A stretch of 64,000 nt of DNA, from NCBI RefSeq assembly GCF_936928535.1, contig NZ_CAKZHY010000164.1, positions 37,809 to 101,808 on the forward strand. The letters are read 5' to 3'. The position numbers and the translations under genes were made by a program. Positions 26,562-35,416 of this stretch are shown in pieces. Every line of letters starts with the position of its first letter. The stretch's first letter is position 1. Source of the DNA: an uncultured Bradyrhizobium sp. (GTDB lineage: Bacteria; Pseudomonadota; Alphaproteobacteria; Rhizobiales; Xanthobacteraceae). The notes beneath the pieces are model-generated. The model was not told the DNA's origin, ran no database searches, and worked only from the letters and a program-made list of their open reading frames with translations.

Positions 26562-27587
26562 ATGAAGAACACGATTGCCAGGCTAGCCGGCGCCCTGCTT
26601 GCGCTGACGCTCAGCACCTCGTTTGCCGCAGCGCAAAGCAAGATCACCGTTGCGGTCGGCGGCGGCGCCTGCCTGTGCTATCTGCCGACGGTGCTGGCCA
26701 AGCAGCTTGGCGAGTACGAGAAGGCCGGCCTCAATGTCGATCTGGTCGACCTCAAGGGCGGCTCGGACGCGCTCAAGGCCGTGCTCGGCGGCAGCGCCGA
26801 CGTCGTTTCCGGCTATTTCGACCATTGCGTCAACCTGGCCGCCAAGAAGCAGGAGCTGCAGGCGTTCGTGGTCTATGACCGCTATCCCGGCCTCGTGCTG
26901 GTGGTCGCGCCCTCGCACACCGCGGACATCAAGTCGATCAAGGATCTTGCCGGCAAGAAGGTCGGGGTCAGCGCGCCCGGTTCCTCCACCGATTTCTTCC
27001 TGAAATATCTCCTGAAGAAGAACGGGCTCGATCCCGCCGGCACCGCCGTGATTGGCGTCGGCCTCGGTGCGACCGCGGTGGCTGCGATGGAGCAGGGACA
27101 GATCGACGCTGCGGTCATGCTCGATCCCTCCGTCACCGTGCTCCAGGGCAGCCATCCGGACCTGCGCATCCTCAGCGACACCCGGACGCAAAAGGACACG
27201 CTCGCGACCTTCGGCGGCGAGTATCCGGGCGGCGCACTGTACTCGACGGCGGCGTGGGTCGCTGGCCACGAGAAGGAGGTGCAGGGGCTCACCAACGCGA
27301 TGCTGGCGACGCTCGCCTGGATCCATTCGCACTCGCCCGAGGAGATCATGGCGAAGATGCCGGAGGAGATGGTCGGCAAGAACAAGGACCTCTACCTCGC
27401 GGCCCTGAAGAACACGATCCCGATGTTCTCCGAGACCGGCAAGATGGACCCGAAGGGCGCGGACGCCGTGCTCGCGGTCTTCAGCATCGGCTCGCCGGAG
27501 GTGGCGAATGCCAAGATCGACGTCAGCAAGACATTTACGAACAAGTTCGTCGACCAGGCGAAGAAGACCACGGGGAACGCCAAATAA
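26562..27587 (+). CDS. ABC-type substrate-binding protein (NMT1/SsuA-like)
   Basis: A 341-residue periplasmic binding protein with signal peptide (RLAGALLALTLSTSFAAAQS) and the NMT1/THI5-like fold: CLCYLPTVLAKQLGEYEKAG, KGGSDALKAVLGGSADVVSG, DLAGKKVGVSAPGSSTDFF and later AAMEQGQIDAAVMLDPSV. GGAGG precedes the ATG. It is the likely missing receptor for the ATPase-permease pair at 20871-22474, from which it is separated by 4.1 kb. Ligand unknown (nitrate, sulfonate, pyrimidine and others occur in this family). Confidence 0.88.
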   Translation: MKNTIARLAGALLALTLSTSFAAAQSKITVAVGGGACLCYLPTVLAKQLGEYEKAGLNVDLVDLKGGSDALKAVLGGSADVVSGYFDHCVNLAAKKQELQAFVVYDRYPGLVLVVAPSHTADIKSIKDLAGKKVGVSAPGSSTDFFLKYLLKKNGLDPAGTAVIGVGLGATAVAAMEQGQIDAAVMLDPSVTVLQGSHPDLRILSDTRTQKDTLATFGGEYPGGALYSTAAWVAGHEKEVQGLTNAMLATLAWIHSHSPEEIMAKMPEEMVGKNKDLYLAALKNTIPMFSETGKMDPKGADAVLAVFSIGSPEVANAKIDVSKTFTNKFVDQAKKTTGNAK

Positions 27588-27616
27588 CTGACGCGAACGC
27601 GCGCTAATCAGGCGTC

Positions 27617-28321
27617 ATGACAGAATCGATCATTCATCGTGTCACGACGCTGGACTTGGCCGTGCAGCCGACCGCCTGGCCGTTCGCCGAGGAGCGGCGC
27701 GGTGAGATCGCGGCGCATTTCGCCGAGAAGCAGCGCGAGCGGCCGAGCCTCTGGAATGGCCGCGTCCTGCTCGGGCGCGATCCCGTCTTCACCGATGGCC
27801 GTCTCGCGGCGACCTATTTCGAGACGGACTTCGCGAGCTTTCTGGCGTGGCGTGACTGGGGATTTCCCGATCCTGATGTCTTCAACGGTTTCGGCATGGG
27901 GGCGTTGCGCGCCTCCGACGGCGCCTTCGTAATGGGTGAGATGGCGCCTCACACGGCCAATTCAGGGCGGATCTATTTCGCGTCGGGCACGCCCGATCTT
28001 GACGACGTCAAGGACGGCGCGCTCGACATTCCCGGCAGTGTCATCCGCGAGCTCGAGGAGGAGACCGGCCTCGGTCCGGCGGATTATTCGGCGGAGGCGG
28101 ACTGGCACTGCGTTGTCACCGGTCGCGCGCTTGCAATGATCCAGATTCTCAACCTGGATATGCCGGGCGAGGCGGCTCGCGCGCGGATCGAAGCCAATCT
28201 GGCGCGCCAGGACGAGGCGGAGCTTTCGGCCATCCATCTCGTGCGCGGGATGGACGATCTCAAGCCGGCCATGCCGCGATTTGTCACTGCCTTTATTGCG
28301 CAGCAGTTCGCCCCGCGCTGA
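27617..28321 (+). CDS. Nudix hydrolase-like protein
   Basis: A 234-residue protein with a Nudix-like motif, PGSVIRELEEETGL, that keeps the REL-EE-TG core at the metal-binding helix. The Glu expected seven residues before the Arg is replaced by Leu, so the box is incomplete. An N-terminal domain (about 1-130) is not recognised, as in some larger Nudix proteins. Probable nucleoside-diphosphate-linked substrate, or an inactive relative. It stands alone between two transport loci. Confidence 0.72.
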   Translation: MTESIIHRVTTLDLAVQPTAWPFAEERRGEIAAHFAEKQRERPSLWNGRVLLGRDPVFTDGRLAATYFETDFASFLAWRDWGFPDPDVFNGFGMGALRASDGAFVMGEMAPHTANSGRIYFASGTPDLDDVKDGALDIPGSVIRELEEETGLGPADYSAEADWHCVVTGRALAMIQILNLDMPGEAARARIEANLARQDEAELSAIHLVRGMDDLKPAMPRFVTAFIAQQFAPR

Positions 28322-28413
28322 CGCGCGAGGCTTGACATCGTGCGGTCGAGCCCATGTGATGGGCGAAAAGCAAAACAAAAAAATGCAATGCACAATCGTC
28401 CAGGGAGGTTTAG

Positions 28414-29724
28414 ATGCGCCTGCGCATGGCTGCCCGCTTGGTACGTGGGCTGTTGATCGCGATTGCAGCGGTGGGCCTGGCGGCTTCGGCCGAGGCTCAG
28501 GACAAGAAAATCAAGATCGGCGTGATTTTCGACCTGACCGGCCCGCTTGCGGGCGGCGGCTCCGAGCTCGAATATCTCGGCACCAAGATCATCCTCGACC
28601 ATTACACCAAGACCGGCGTCGAGGGCTACAAGGTCGAGGCGGTCTACGCCGACGCGCAGAGCAAGCCTGATGTCGCCATCAACGAATCCATCCGCCTGCT
28701 GGAGCAGGAGAAGGTCGATCTGGTGCTCGGCTTCTTCTCGTCGGCGCAATGCGTGCCGGTTGCCGCCCGCGTCGAGCAGCTCAAGAAGTTCATGTGGATG
28801 ACGACCTGCATCTCGTCCGCCGTGGTTGCCGACAAGAACTACAAATACGTCTTCCGCCCGCAAGCGAGCGGCGATCAGTTCGGCACGATGACGATGGATT
28901 TCATCGCGCAGAATGCCAAGTCGAAGTTCGGCAAGGAGCCGAGCGACCTGCGTGTCGCCATCATCCACGAGGACGGCGCCTATGGTGTCGACGTCTCCAA
29001 GGGCAACGAGGCCGGCGCGAAGAAGGCGGGCTTCAACGTCGTACTGAAGGAAGGCTATTCCGCCACCGCGCCCGATCTGTCGGCGCTGGTGACCAAATTG
29101 AAGCGCGCCAAGCCCGATGTCGTCTTCCACACCGGCTATAACCCCGACATCACCCTGCTGCTGCGGCAGGCGCGCGAACAGGGCTTGAAATTCGCGGCTC
29201 TCGTCGGCCATGGCGCCGGCTACGGTGTCTATGAGAAGCTGAAAGAAGGCCTCGGCGCCGACGCCAACTACCTCTTCGACACCGATCCGATCTCGATCTG
29301 GCTCGCCAACCAGAAGACCATGGATCCGAAGCTTGCGCCCGTCATCAAGATGATCGGCGAAGAGTTCGACAAGATCAGGCCCGGCGTCGCCATTCGCTCC
29401 GCTCATGTCGGCATCGGTGCATCCAACACCTACGTCTTCATGGACGACGTGCTGCCGCGCGCCATCAAGAAGTATGGCGGGGTTGATCCCGAGGCGCTAC
29501 GCAAGGCTGCGCTCGACACCGACATTCCCGAGGGTGGCACCATGCTTGGCTTCGGCGTCAAGTTCTTCGGGGAGGGCACGCCGATGGCCGGTCAGAACGA
29601 ACGCTCGTTCCCTGTCGTGATCCAGTACATCGACGACAAATCCTCGGTGGTGTGGCCCAAGAGCCAGGCGCAGCGCGAAGCCGTGCTGCCGCTGCCGAAG
29701 GGCACCACCTACAGCAACCAGTAG
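28414..29724 (+). CDS. Branched-chain amino acid-type ABC binding protein
   Basis: A 436-residue LivK-like receptor with signal peptide (LLIAIAAVGLAASAEAQ), IKIGVIFDLTGPLAGGG at the N-lobe and YSATAPDLSALVTKLKRA, HTGYNPDITLLLRQAREQGL and VKFFGEGTPMAGQNERSFP. GGGAGG precedes the ATG. It heads a complete liv operon (receptor, two ATPases, two permeases). A paralogue is at 62289. Ligand could be an amide, urea or aromatic acid as well as an amino acid. Confidence 0.92.
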   Translation: MRLRMAARLVRGLLIAIAAVGLAASAEAQDKKIKIGVIFDLTGPLAGGGSELEYLGTKIILDHYTKTGVEGYKVEAVYADAQSKPDVAINESIRLLEQEKVDLVLGFFSSAQCVPVAARVEQLKKFMWMTTCISSAVVADKNYKYVFRPQASGDQFGTMTMDFIAQNAKSKFGKEPSDLRVAIIHEDGAYGVDVSKGNEAGAKKAGFNVVLKEGYSATAPDLSALVTKLKRAKPDVVFHTGYNPDITLLLRQAREQGLKFAALVGHGAGYGVYEKLKEGLGADANYLFDTDPISIWLANQKTMDPKLAPVIKMIGEEFDKIRPGVAIRSAHVGIGASNTYVFMDDVLPRAIKKYGGVDPEALRKAALDTDIPEGGTMLGFGVKFFGEGTPMAGQNERSFPVVIQYIDDKSSVVWPKSQAQREAVLPLPKGTTYSNQ

Positions 29725-29754
29725 TGCAGGATCTGGAACGAGGAGAGCGGGACG

Positions 29755-30525
29755 GTGCTGGAGGTCAGCGGGCTCATGAAGCGGTTTGGCGGCTTCACCG
29801 CCGTCAACAACGTGTCGTTCAAAGTCGATCAGGGCGAGATCCTCGGCCTGATCGGCCCTAACGGCTCGGGCAAGAGCACGATCTTCAACTTGCTGTCGGG
29901 CACGCTGGTGCCGAGCGCCGGATCAATCCTGTTCGATGGCTCGGAGATCGCAGGCCTCGCGCCGCACCGGATCATCAATAGCGGCATCGGCCGTACCTTC
30001 CAGATTCCGCGGCCGTTCCGCCGGCTCACGATTTTCGAGAACGTCGCGCTCGCCGGCTTCTATGGCCAGGGTCGCCATAACCGCCTCAAGGCCGAGGAAG
30101 CGGCAGCGCGCTCGCTCGCAATGGTGGGCTTGCCGACCGATCGCCATACCGGCGTCGACGGGCTCGGCGCGGCAGGTTTGAAGAAGCTGGAACTTGCAAA
30201 AGCGCTCGCGACCGCGCCGAAGCTTCTGCTGGCCGATGAGAGCCTCGGCGGCCTCGACGAGGCCGAGATGAACCAGGCCGCCGACATGCTGCGCAACATC
30301 CGCGATGAACTCGGCATCACCATCATCTGGGTCGAGCACATCATGGGCGTGCTCATGCGCGTCGTCGACCGCGTCATGGTGCTCGATCACGGCGAGAAGA
30401 TCTCGGAAGGGTTGCCGAGCGCGGTCGCCGGCGATCCGCGCGTCATCGAGGTCTATCTCGGCACCGATGCCGAGACCACGCAAGCCGCTGCCGCCGAAGC
30501 GCGCCGGCGCGCGGGAGGCCAGTGA
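29755..30525 (+). CDS. livG: Liv-type ABC transporter ATPase LivG
   Basis: A 256-residue ATPase: Walker A GPNGSGKST, the LivG insertion NSGIGRTFQIPRPFRRLTIF and LLADESLGGLDEAE for Walker B; the signature region is GLGAAGLKKLELAKAL, a weakened LSGGQ. Start is GTG 29755 after AGGAG. The last codon overlaps the next start (TGATG). Stop of the receptor gene is 30 nt upstream. Confidence 0.92.
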   Translation: MLEVSGLMKRFGGFTAVNNVSFKVDQGEILGLIGPNGSGKSTIFNLLSGTLVPSAGSILFDGSEIAGLAPHRIINSGIGRTFQIPRPFRRLTIFENVALAGFYGQGRHNRLKAEEAAARSLAMVGLPTDRHTGVDGLGAAGLKKLELAKALATAPKLLLADESLGGLDEAEMNQAADMLRNIRDELGITIIWVEHIMGVLMRVVDRVMVLDHGEKISEGLPSAVAGDPRVIEVYLGTDAETTQAAAAEARRRAGGQ

Positions 30526-31229
30526 TGCTGGAGCTTCGCGGCGTCAACGCCGGCTACGGGACGTTCCAGGCGCTGTTCGACGTCCATCTCGACGTCAAGG
30601 CCGGCGAGGCCGTGGGCGTCATCGGCCCGAACGGTGCCGGCAAGACCACGCTGATGCGCGTCGTCTCCGGTCTGATCCGTCCCTCGCGCGGTTCGATCTC
30701 CATGGAAGGCGCCGACGTTCTGGCGACACCGCCGCACAAGATCGTCAGCCTCGGGGTCGCGCATGTGCCGGAGAACCGACGGCTGTTTCCGCAGCTCTCG
30801 GTCGACGACAATCTCAAGATGGGGGCCTTCATGAAGGAGGCGCGCGGTCGCTATGCCGAGCGGCTGGAGGTTGTGTTCGACCTGTTTCCGCGACTGAAGG
30901 AGCGCCGCCACCAGCTGGCGGGCACCATGTCCGGCGGCGAGCAGCAGATGTGCGCGATCGGCCGCGCGCTGATGTCGAACCCGAAGCTTCTGCTGCTCGA
31001 TGAGCCATCGGCGGGGCTGGCGCCGGTCGTGGTGCAGCAGGTGTTCGAGCTCGTCAAGCGGATCCGCGCCAGTGGGCTGACAGTGCTGATCGTCGAGCAG
31101 AACGTGCAGCAGGTGCTGCGCGTGGTCGACAGGGCCTATCTGATCGAGGCCGGCACCATCCGCGCCTCGGGCACATCGGCCGAAATGCTGGCGAGCGACA
31201 CGGTCAAGGAAGCATATCTCGGGGTGTGA
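30525..31229 (+). CDS. livF: Liv-type ABC transporter ATPase LivF
   Basis: A 234-residue ATPase: Walker A GPNGAGKTT, GVAHVPENRRLFPQLSVDDN (the LivF-type Q-loop region), signature TMSGGEQQMCAIGRAL, Walker B LLLLDEPSAGLAP. GGGAGG lies before ATG 30525; a GTG at 30522 also fits. Coupled to livG. Confidence 0.93.
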   Translation: MLELRGVNAGYGTFQALFDVHLDVKAGEAVGVIGPNGAGKTTLMRVVSGLIRPSRGSISMEGADVLATPPHKIVSLGVAHVPENRRLFPQLSVDDNLKMGAFMKEARGRYAERLEVVFDLFPRLKERRHQLAGTMSGGEQQMCAIGRALMSNPKLLLLDEPSAGLAPVVVQQVFELVKRIRASGLTVLIVEQNVQQVLRVVDRAYLIEAGTIRASGTSAEMLASDTVKEAYLGV

Positions 31230-31236
31230 GGGGCAT

Positions 31237-32118
31237 ATGCAGGCGTTCCTGGATATTTTCGATATTTACCTGTTGGAAGCCGTGATCAACGGCATCCTGC
31301 TCGGCGGCGTTCTGGCGCTGCTCGCGCTCGGGCTGAACCTGATTTTCGGCGTCATCGACGTCACCTGGATCTGCTACGCGGAGCTGGTCATGATCGGCAT
31401 GTACGCCATGTATTTCATGGTCCAGTATTACGGCATCAGCTATTTCATCGCGGCACCGCTCACCATTCTGCTCGTCGCGATGCTCGGTGCGCTGTTGCAT
31501 TATCTCGTGATCGCGCCGCTGCTCACGGCGCCGCCGATCAACCAGCTGCTCGCGACCGGCGGCGTGTTGTTCGTGCTGCAAAGCTTTGCCACGGTCGCCT
31601 TCGGCATCGACTTCCGCAACCTCGGCATCCGCCTGCCGGTGCTCGCCTTCGGCGACATGAATTTCAGTTACGCACGACTGCTGTCGTTCCTCGCGGCGCT
31701 GGTTGGCATGGTCGCGGTCTATCTGTTCATGACGCGCACCTTCACGGGCACGGCCATCCGCGCCATCTCGCAGGACCGGCAGATCATGGCGCTGATGGGC
31801 GTCGACACCAAACGCATCTATCTCATCACCTCGGCCATCGGCGGCGGGCTGGCCGGTCTCGCCGCCTGCCTGCTGGTGCTGCAATACGATGTGCATCCCT
31901 TCGTCGGCCTTTCCTTCGGGCCAATCACCTTCCTGATCTGCGTGCTCGGGGGCCTTGGCAATTTCATCGGCGGCTTCATCGCGGCCTTCGTGTTCGCCGA
32001 GATCATATCGCTCGGCGGCCTGTTCTCGGATCTGGAATGGGGCTACGTGCTCGCCTTCGCCTTCTTCATCGTCATGATGTTCATCCGGCCCGCGGGCCTG
32101 CTCGCGAGGCGCCGATGA
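31237..32118 (+). CDS. livH: Liv-type ABC transporter permease LivH
   Basis: A 293-residue permease with about eight helices: VINGILLGGVLALLALGLNL, GVIDVTWICYAELVMIGMYA and RAISQDRQIMALMGVDTKRI, the conserved cytoplasmic EAA-like loop. LGGLGNFIGGFIAAFVFAEI closes it. Stop overlaps the livM start (ATGA). Confidence 0.93.
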   Translation: MQAFLDIFDIYLLEAVINGILLGGVLALLALGLNLIFGVIDVTWICYAELVMIGMYAMYFMVQYYGISYFIAAPLTILLVAMLGALLHYLVIAPLLTAPPINQLLATGGVLFVLQSFATVAFGIDFRNLGIRLPVLAFGDMNFSYARLLSFLAALVGMVAVYLFMTRTFTGTAIRAISQDRQIMALMGVDTKRIYLITSAIGGGLAGLAACLLVLQYDVHPFVGLSFGPITFLICVLGGLGNFIGGFIAAFVFAEIISLGGLFSDLEWGYVLAFAFFIVMMFIRPAGLLARRR

Positions 32119-33134
32119 CGGGGCAGGGCCGGCTTGTGGCTTGGGGGATCGGACTGGCGGCGCTGATCACGCTGCCCTTCGTCTATCGCGATCCCTATCA
32201 TCTGCACATTCTGGTGCTGATCCTGATCTGGTCGTTCGCCTATACGTCGTGGTCGATGATGGGGCGGTTCGGCCTGGTCTCGCTCGGGCACGGCGGTTTC
32301 ATGGGCATCGGCGCCTATGTCACCGCGCTGCTCTGGAACCATCTCGGCGTGTCGCCATGGATCGGCATTCCCGTCAGCATGGTCGCAGCAGGTATGCTGG
32401 CGCTGATCGTCGGCTATCCGTGTTTCCGCTTCCGCATCACCGGACACTATTTCGTGCTGGTGACGCTGGCACTGTCGGGCATCGTGCTGCAGGTTATCAC
32501 GGCGACGCGCGACTATACCGGCGGCTCGCTCGGCTATACGCCGAACCGCGCACCGGGCAACAAGCTGCTGGCGCTGCAGTTCGACGACAAGACCACCTGG
32601 TATCTGATCGCGCTTGCGGTCTGGCTGGGCGGCATCGTCGTCTGGCATCTGGTCGATCGCAGCATGAGCCGCTACGCCCTCGAGGCGATCTCGGAGGACG
32701 AGGACGCCGCGGCCGCCGCCGGCGTCAATGTCACCGCGGAGAAACTGAAGATCACGCTGATCAGCGCCGTGATGACGGCGCTGGCCGGCGCAATCTATTG
32801 CCAGTACCAGATGTTCATCACGCCCGACACGGTGAGCGGCATCGCGGTGTCGCTGCAGATGGTGTTCGCGGCCATCGTCGGCGGTCTGTTCGTCTCGCTG
32901 GGTCCGACCGTCGGTGCCGTCATCACCATCCTGCTCGCGGAAACCTTGCGCATCGGCTTCGGCACCAAGGCGGTCGGCTGGGACAATCTGGTCTACGGCG
33001 TCCTGCTGGTGCTTTTCATCATATTCCTTCCCAAGGGCATCCTTGGTAGCGTGCTCGACCGATTGAAGCCGCAACGCAAGGTGCCCCGCGCTCATGAGCA
33101 AAAAGCCGTCCAAATCGCTCGCCCAGGAACTTGA
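32115..33134 (+). CDS. livM: Liv-type ABC transporter permease LivM
   Basis: A 339-residue permease: GRFGLVSLGHGGFMGIGAYV, RFRITGHYFVLVTLALSGI and AISEDEDAAAAAGVNVTAEK (cytoplasmic loop), then LEGVVVSL-like VGGLFVSLGPTVGAVITIL. Start at 32115 by ATGA overlap with livH. Its 3' end overlaps the PPK2 gene by 41 nt in another frame. Confidence 0.92.
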   Translation: MTGQGRLVAWGIGLAALITLPFVYRDPYHLHILVLILIWSFAYTSWSMMGRFGLVSLGHGGFMGIGAYVTALLWNHLGVSPWIGIPVSMVAAGMLALIVGYPCFRFRITGHYFVLVTLALSGIVLQVITATRDYTGGSLGYTPNRAPGNKLLALQFDDKTTWYLIALAVWLGGIVVWHLVDRSMSRYALEAISEDEDAAAAAGVNVTAEKLKITLISAVMTALAGAIYCQYQMFITPDTVSGIAVSLQMVFAAIVGGLFVSLGPTVGAVITILLAETLRIGFGTKAVGWDNLVYGVLLVLFIIFLPKGILGSVLDRLKPQRKVPRAHEQKAVQIARPGT

Positions 33135-34053
33135 CCGCTACATCACGCCGTTCCGCCATGACGGGTCCGGCAAGTTTCATCTGAAAGACTACAAGACCAA
33201 CGCGAAAGGCGATCTAGACAAGGACGACGCGCAGGAGCTTCTCGACGCCAACAAGAAGCGTCTCGTCGAGTTCCAGGAAAAGCTCTACGCCCAGGATCGC
33301 TGGTCGGTCCTGATCGTGTTCCAGGCCATGGACGCCGGCGGCAAGGACAGCGCGATCAAGGCGATCTTCGAGGGCATCAATCCGCAGGGCTGCGAGGTCT
33401 CCGCCTTCAAGGCGCCGAGCAGCAAGGAACTCGATCACGACTTCCTCTGGCGTCACGCGGTCGCGTTGCCGGAACGCGGCCATATCGGCATCTTCAACCG
33501 CTCCCATTACGAGGAATGCCTGGTGACGCGCGTGCACCCGGAGATCCTCGCCAAGGAAAAGCTGCCGCCGCGGCTCGTCACCAAGAACATCTGGAGGGAC
33601 CGGTTCGAGGACATTGCTGCCTGGGAGCGCTATCTCTGCCGCAACGGCACCGTGGTCCTGAAATTCTTCCTCAACCTTTCCAAGGAGGAGCAGCGCAAGC
33701 GCTTTCTCGACCGGCTGGAGGAGCCGGCCAAGCAGTGGAAGTTCTCGATGGACGACATCAAGGAGCGCGCGCTTTGGCCACGCTACCAGGCGGTCTATCA
33801 GGACATCGTGCGCCACACCGCGACGCCGCATGCGCCCTGGTATGTCGTGCCCGCCGACCACAAATGGTTTGCGCGCGTGGTGATCGGCTCCGTCATCGTC
33901 GCGGAACTGGAAAAGCTGGACCTGCGCTTTCCCCGCGCCGACAAGGCTTCGCTGGCCGAGTTCAAGAACGTGCGCGAGGCGCTGGAGCAGGAAGCCAAGG
34001 GCAGCAAGAAGCGGGCGAAACCAAAAAGGCGAAAACAACCCCATGCACAGTAG
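33094..34053 (+). CDS. ppk2: Polyphosphate kinase 2 family protein
   Basis: A 319-residue PPK2-type enzyme, which transfers phosphate between polyphosphate and nucleotides. Walker A is VFQAMDAGGKDSAIKAIFEG (P-loop about 80-86) and the second conserved block is RGHIGIFNRSHYEECLVTRV; lid and C-terminal part include EEQRKRFLDRLEEPAKQWKF. A basic Lys/Arg tail closes it. Start ATG 33094 lies inside livM, so translation is probably coupled to the transport operon. Length suits class I/III PPK2; direction (AMP, ADP or GDP) is not determined. Confidence 0.92.
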   Translation: MSKKPSKSLAQELDRYITPFRHDGSGKFHLKDYKTNAKGDLDKDDAQELLDANKKRLVEFQEKLYAQDRWSVLIVFQAMDAGGKDSAIKAIFEGINPQGCEVSAFKAPSSKELDHDFLWRHAVALPERGHIGIFNRSHYEECLVTRVHPEILAKEKLPPRLVTKNIWRDRFEDIAAWERYLCRNGTVVLKFFLNLSKEEQRKRFLDRLEEPAKQWKFSMDDIKERALWPRYQAVYQDIVRHTATPHAPWYVVPADHKWFARVVIGSVIVAELEKLDLRFPRADKASLAEFKNVREALEQEAKGSKKRAKPKRRKQPHAQ

Positions 34054-34157
34054 CCGACACGCTGGAACCGACGGCTTGATGCATCATTCGGTTTTTAAGA
34101 AAACGAATTGACCCGTCGGGCAAAACACCGGCATAATGTCACCATCGCGACAGGACT

Positions 34158-34248
34158 CGTAGGGTGGGCAAAGCGAAGCGTGCCCACCAATCGTCTCCGC
34201 GGGAAAAGATCGTGGGCACGGCGCAAATGCGCCTTTGCCCACCCTACG
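34158..34248. repeat. Nested palindromic repeat (16-bp outer, 9-bp inner)
   Basis: CGTAGGGTGGGCAAAG (34158-34173) is the exact complement of CTTTGCCCACCCTACG (34233-34248). Inside, CGTGCCCAC (34179-34187) pairs with GTGGGCACG (34212-34220). It lies between PPK2 and the hydrolase gene, which converge. Looks like a dispersed repeat that also gives a strong RNA hairpin. Confidence 0.7.
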
Positions 34249-34264
34249 GGATCTGCGCCTGCCG

Positions 34265-35149
34265 TCAGTACCCCCGGCCCCACCAGTAGCAGAAGCGCTC
34301 GACATTGGCCGGCAGGCCCGCTTCGTAGTTCGCCCATTTCTCGTATTTCGGCAGCTTCACTTCCTTCATCGCGGTGTCGAAGCATTTGCCGGCATCGGCC
34401 GCCTTCTTCACCTCGGTCGAGAGATCCTCCATGTAGGCAATGTCGTCCGCGACATCCTTCTTGGTGCCCAGCCGGCCGCCGGCATAGGGATGGCCGGGGA
34501 TCATGCGATCCCAGTCCAGCGAAGCCAGCTTCTTCAGCGAAGCGATATATTCCAGCGGCGAGGCATTGTCGGGGATGTTGCGGAACTGGACTGACTCGAT
34601 CGGCGCGAAGTCGACGACGAAGACGAGCTTCTCCTTCGGCAACCGCATCACCAGCGAATTGTCGGAATGGTTGCGGCCGACATAGTCGAGCTCCAGCGTG
34701 GTGCCGCCGAGCGTGATGGTCTTCTTGTCGTCGACCACCTGGTCGGGCATCACGATATCGGCCAGCAGCGCATTCTGCTTCTTCAAGTCGAGCAGCCGCT
34801 CTTTGGTGCGGCGATGCGCGATGAAGGTGGCGCCGAGATCCTTGAACGGCTGGCCGCCGGCGATGTGATCGTAATGGTGGTGGCTGTAGATGACGTATTT
34901 GATCGGCTTGTCGGTGACGGCCTTGATCGCGTCGATATAGGGTTTTGCCGGACGCAAATAGGAGATCGGATCGGTCGCGATCACGCCCTTCGGCGTCACC
35001 ACGAACATCGACTGATGGCCGCCATAGCGGAAAATGTAGATGTTGTCGGTGCCGTCGACCTTCCTTGTCGAGGTCTGTGGCGGCGTCTGCGCAAAAGCCG
35101 AGCCGGTGACGAGGGCCGCAAGAACGGCGATGCAAGATAATGCTTTCAT
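34265..35149 (-). CDS. Exported metallo-beta-lactamase-fold hydrolase
   Basis: A 294-residue protein with a signal peptide (CIAVLAALVTGSAFAQ). The zinc-binding HxHxDH motif is present as SHHHYDHIAGG, with later ligands in VGRNHSDNS and IPGHPYAGG. MBL-fold enzymes hydrolyse many substrates (lactones, thioesters, sulfates); nothing marks a specific one. Start set at MKALSC; upstream Met would be outside the signal peptide. Convergent with PPK2 across a palindromic repeat. Confidence 0.85.
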   Translation of the reverse strand: MKALSCIAVLAALVTGSAFAQTPPQTSTRKVDGTDNIYIFRYGGHQSMFVVTPKGVIATDPISYLRPAKPYIDAIKAVTDKPIKYVIYSHHHYDHIAGGQPFKDLGATFIAHRRTKERLLDLKKQNALLADIVMPDQVVDDKKTITLGGTTLELDYVGRNHSDNSLVMRLPKEKLVFVVDFAPIESVQFRNIPDNASPLEYIASLKKLASLDWDRMIPGHPYAGGRLGTKKDVADDIAYMEDLSTEVKKAADAGKCFDTAMKEVKLPKYEKWANYEAGLPANVERFCYWWGRGY

Positions 35150-35324
35150 CTCTGGCTTTCTGAAAAGGGATGGGGCGAAGTGATGGAGTTGATCTCTCAC
35201 ACAAACGCTACGAAGAGGGATTTATTCCGCGCTTCCAGGCGGTCAGTGTGTCGCGGAACAGGTGTGCAAATGTGATCCTTCCGGCCATCGATCCCGCTTG
35301 ACAGTTTTATGTCACGGGAGGAGC

Positions 35325-35369
35325 ATGCCGGTGGTCGCGATCAAGCGACGCGTAACGTCCACCTCATGA
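35325..35369 (+). CDS. Possible 14-aa ORF with strong ribosome site
   Basis: Begins MPVVAIKRRV with GGGAGGAG just 3-4 nt upstream and stops at TGA 35367-35369, overlapping the next tiny ORF by 4 nt (ATGA). It is too short for homology. It is offered because a good ribosome site and the overlap coincide; it may be a regulatory leader or chance. Confidence 0.3.
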   Translation: MPVVAIKRRVTSTS

Positions 35370-35416
35370 GCAAGGGGAGGTCTATGACTCCACCTCCGCA
35401 AATCCAGCCGCGTTAA
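35366..35416 (+). CDS. Possible 16-aa ORF coupled to the preceding tiny ORF
   Basis: Begins with MSKGRSMTPPPQIQPR and stops at TAA. ATG overlaps the previous stop (ATGA), and a second internal ATG (35384) has AAGGGGAGG 3 nt upstream. No conserved domain is possible at this size. A coding role is speculative. Confidence 0.3.
   Translation: MSKGRSMTPPPQIQPR

Noticed and set aside
35298..35303. TTGACA promoter-like box before the tiny ORFs
   Set aside because: The ATG at 35325 lies only about 22 nt downstream, too near for a normal start site and leader.
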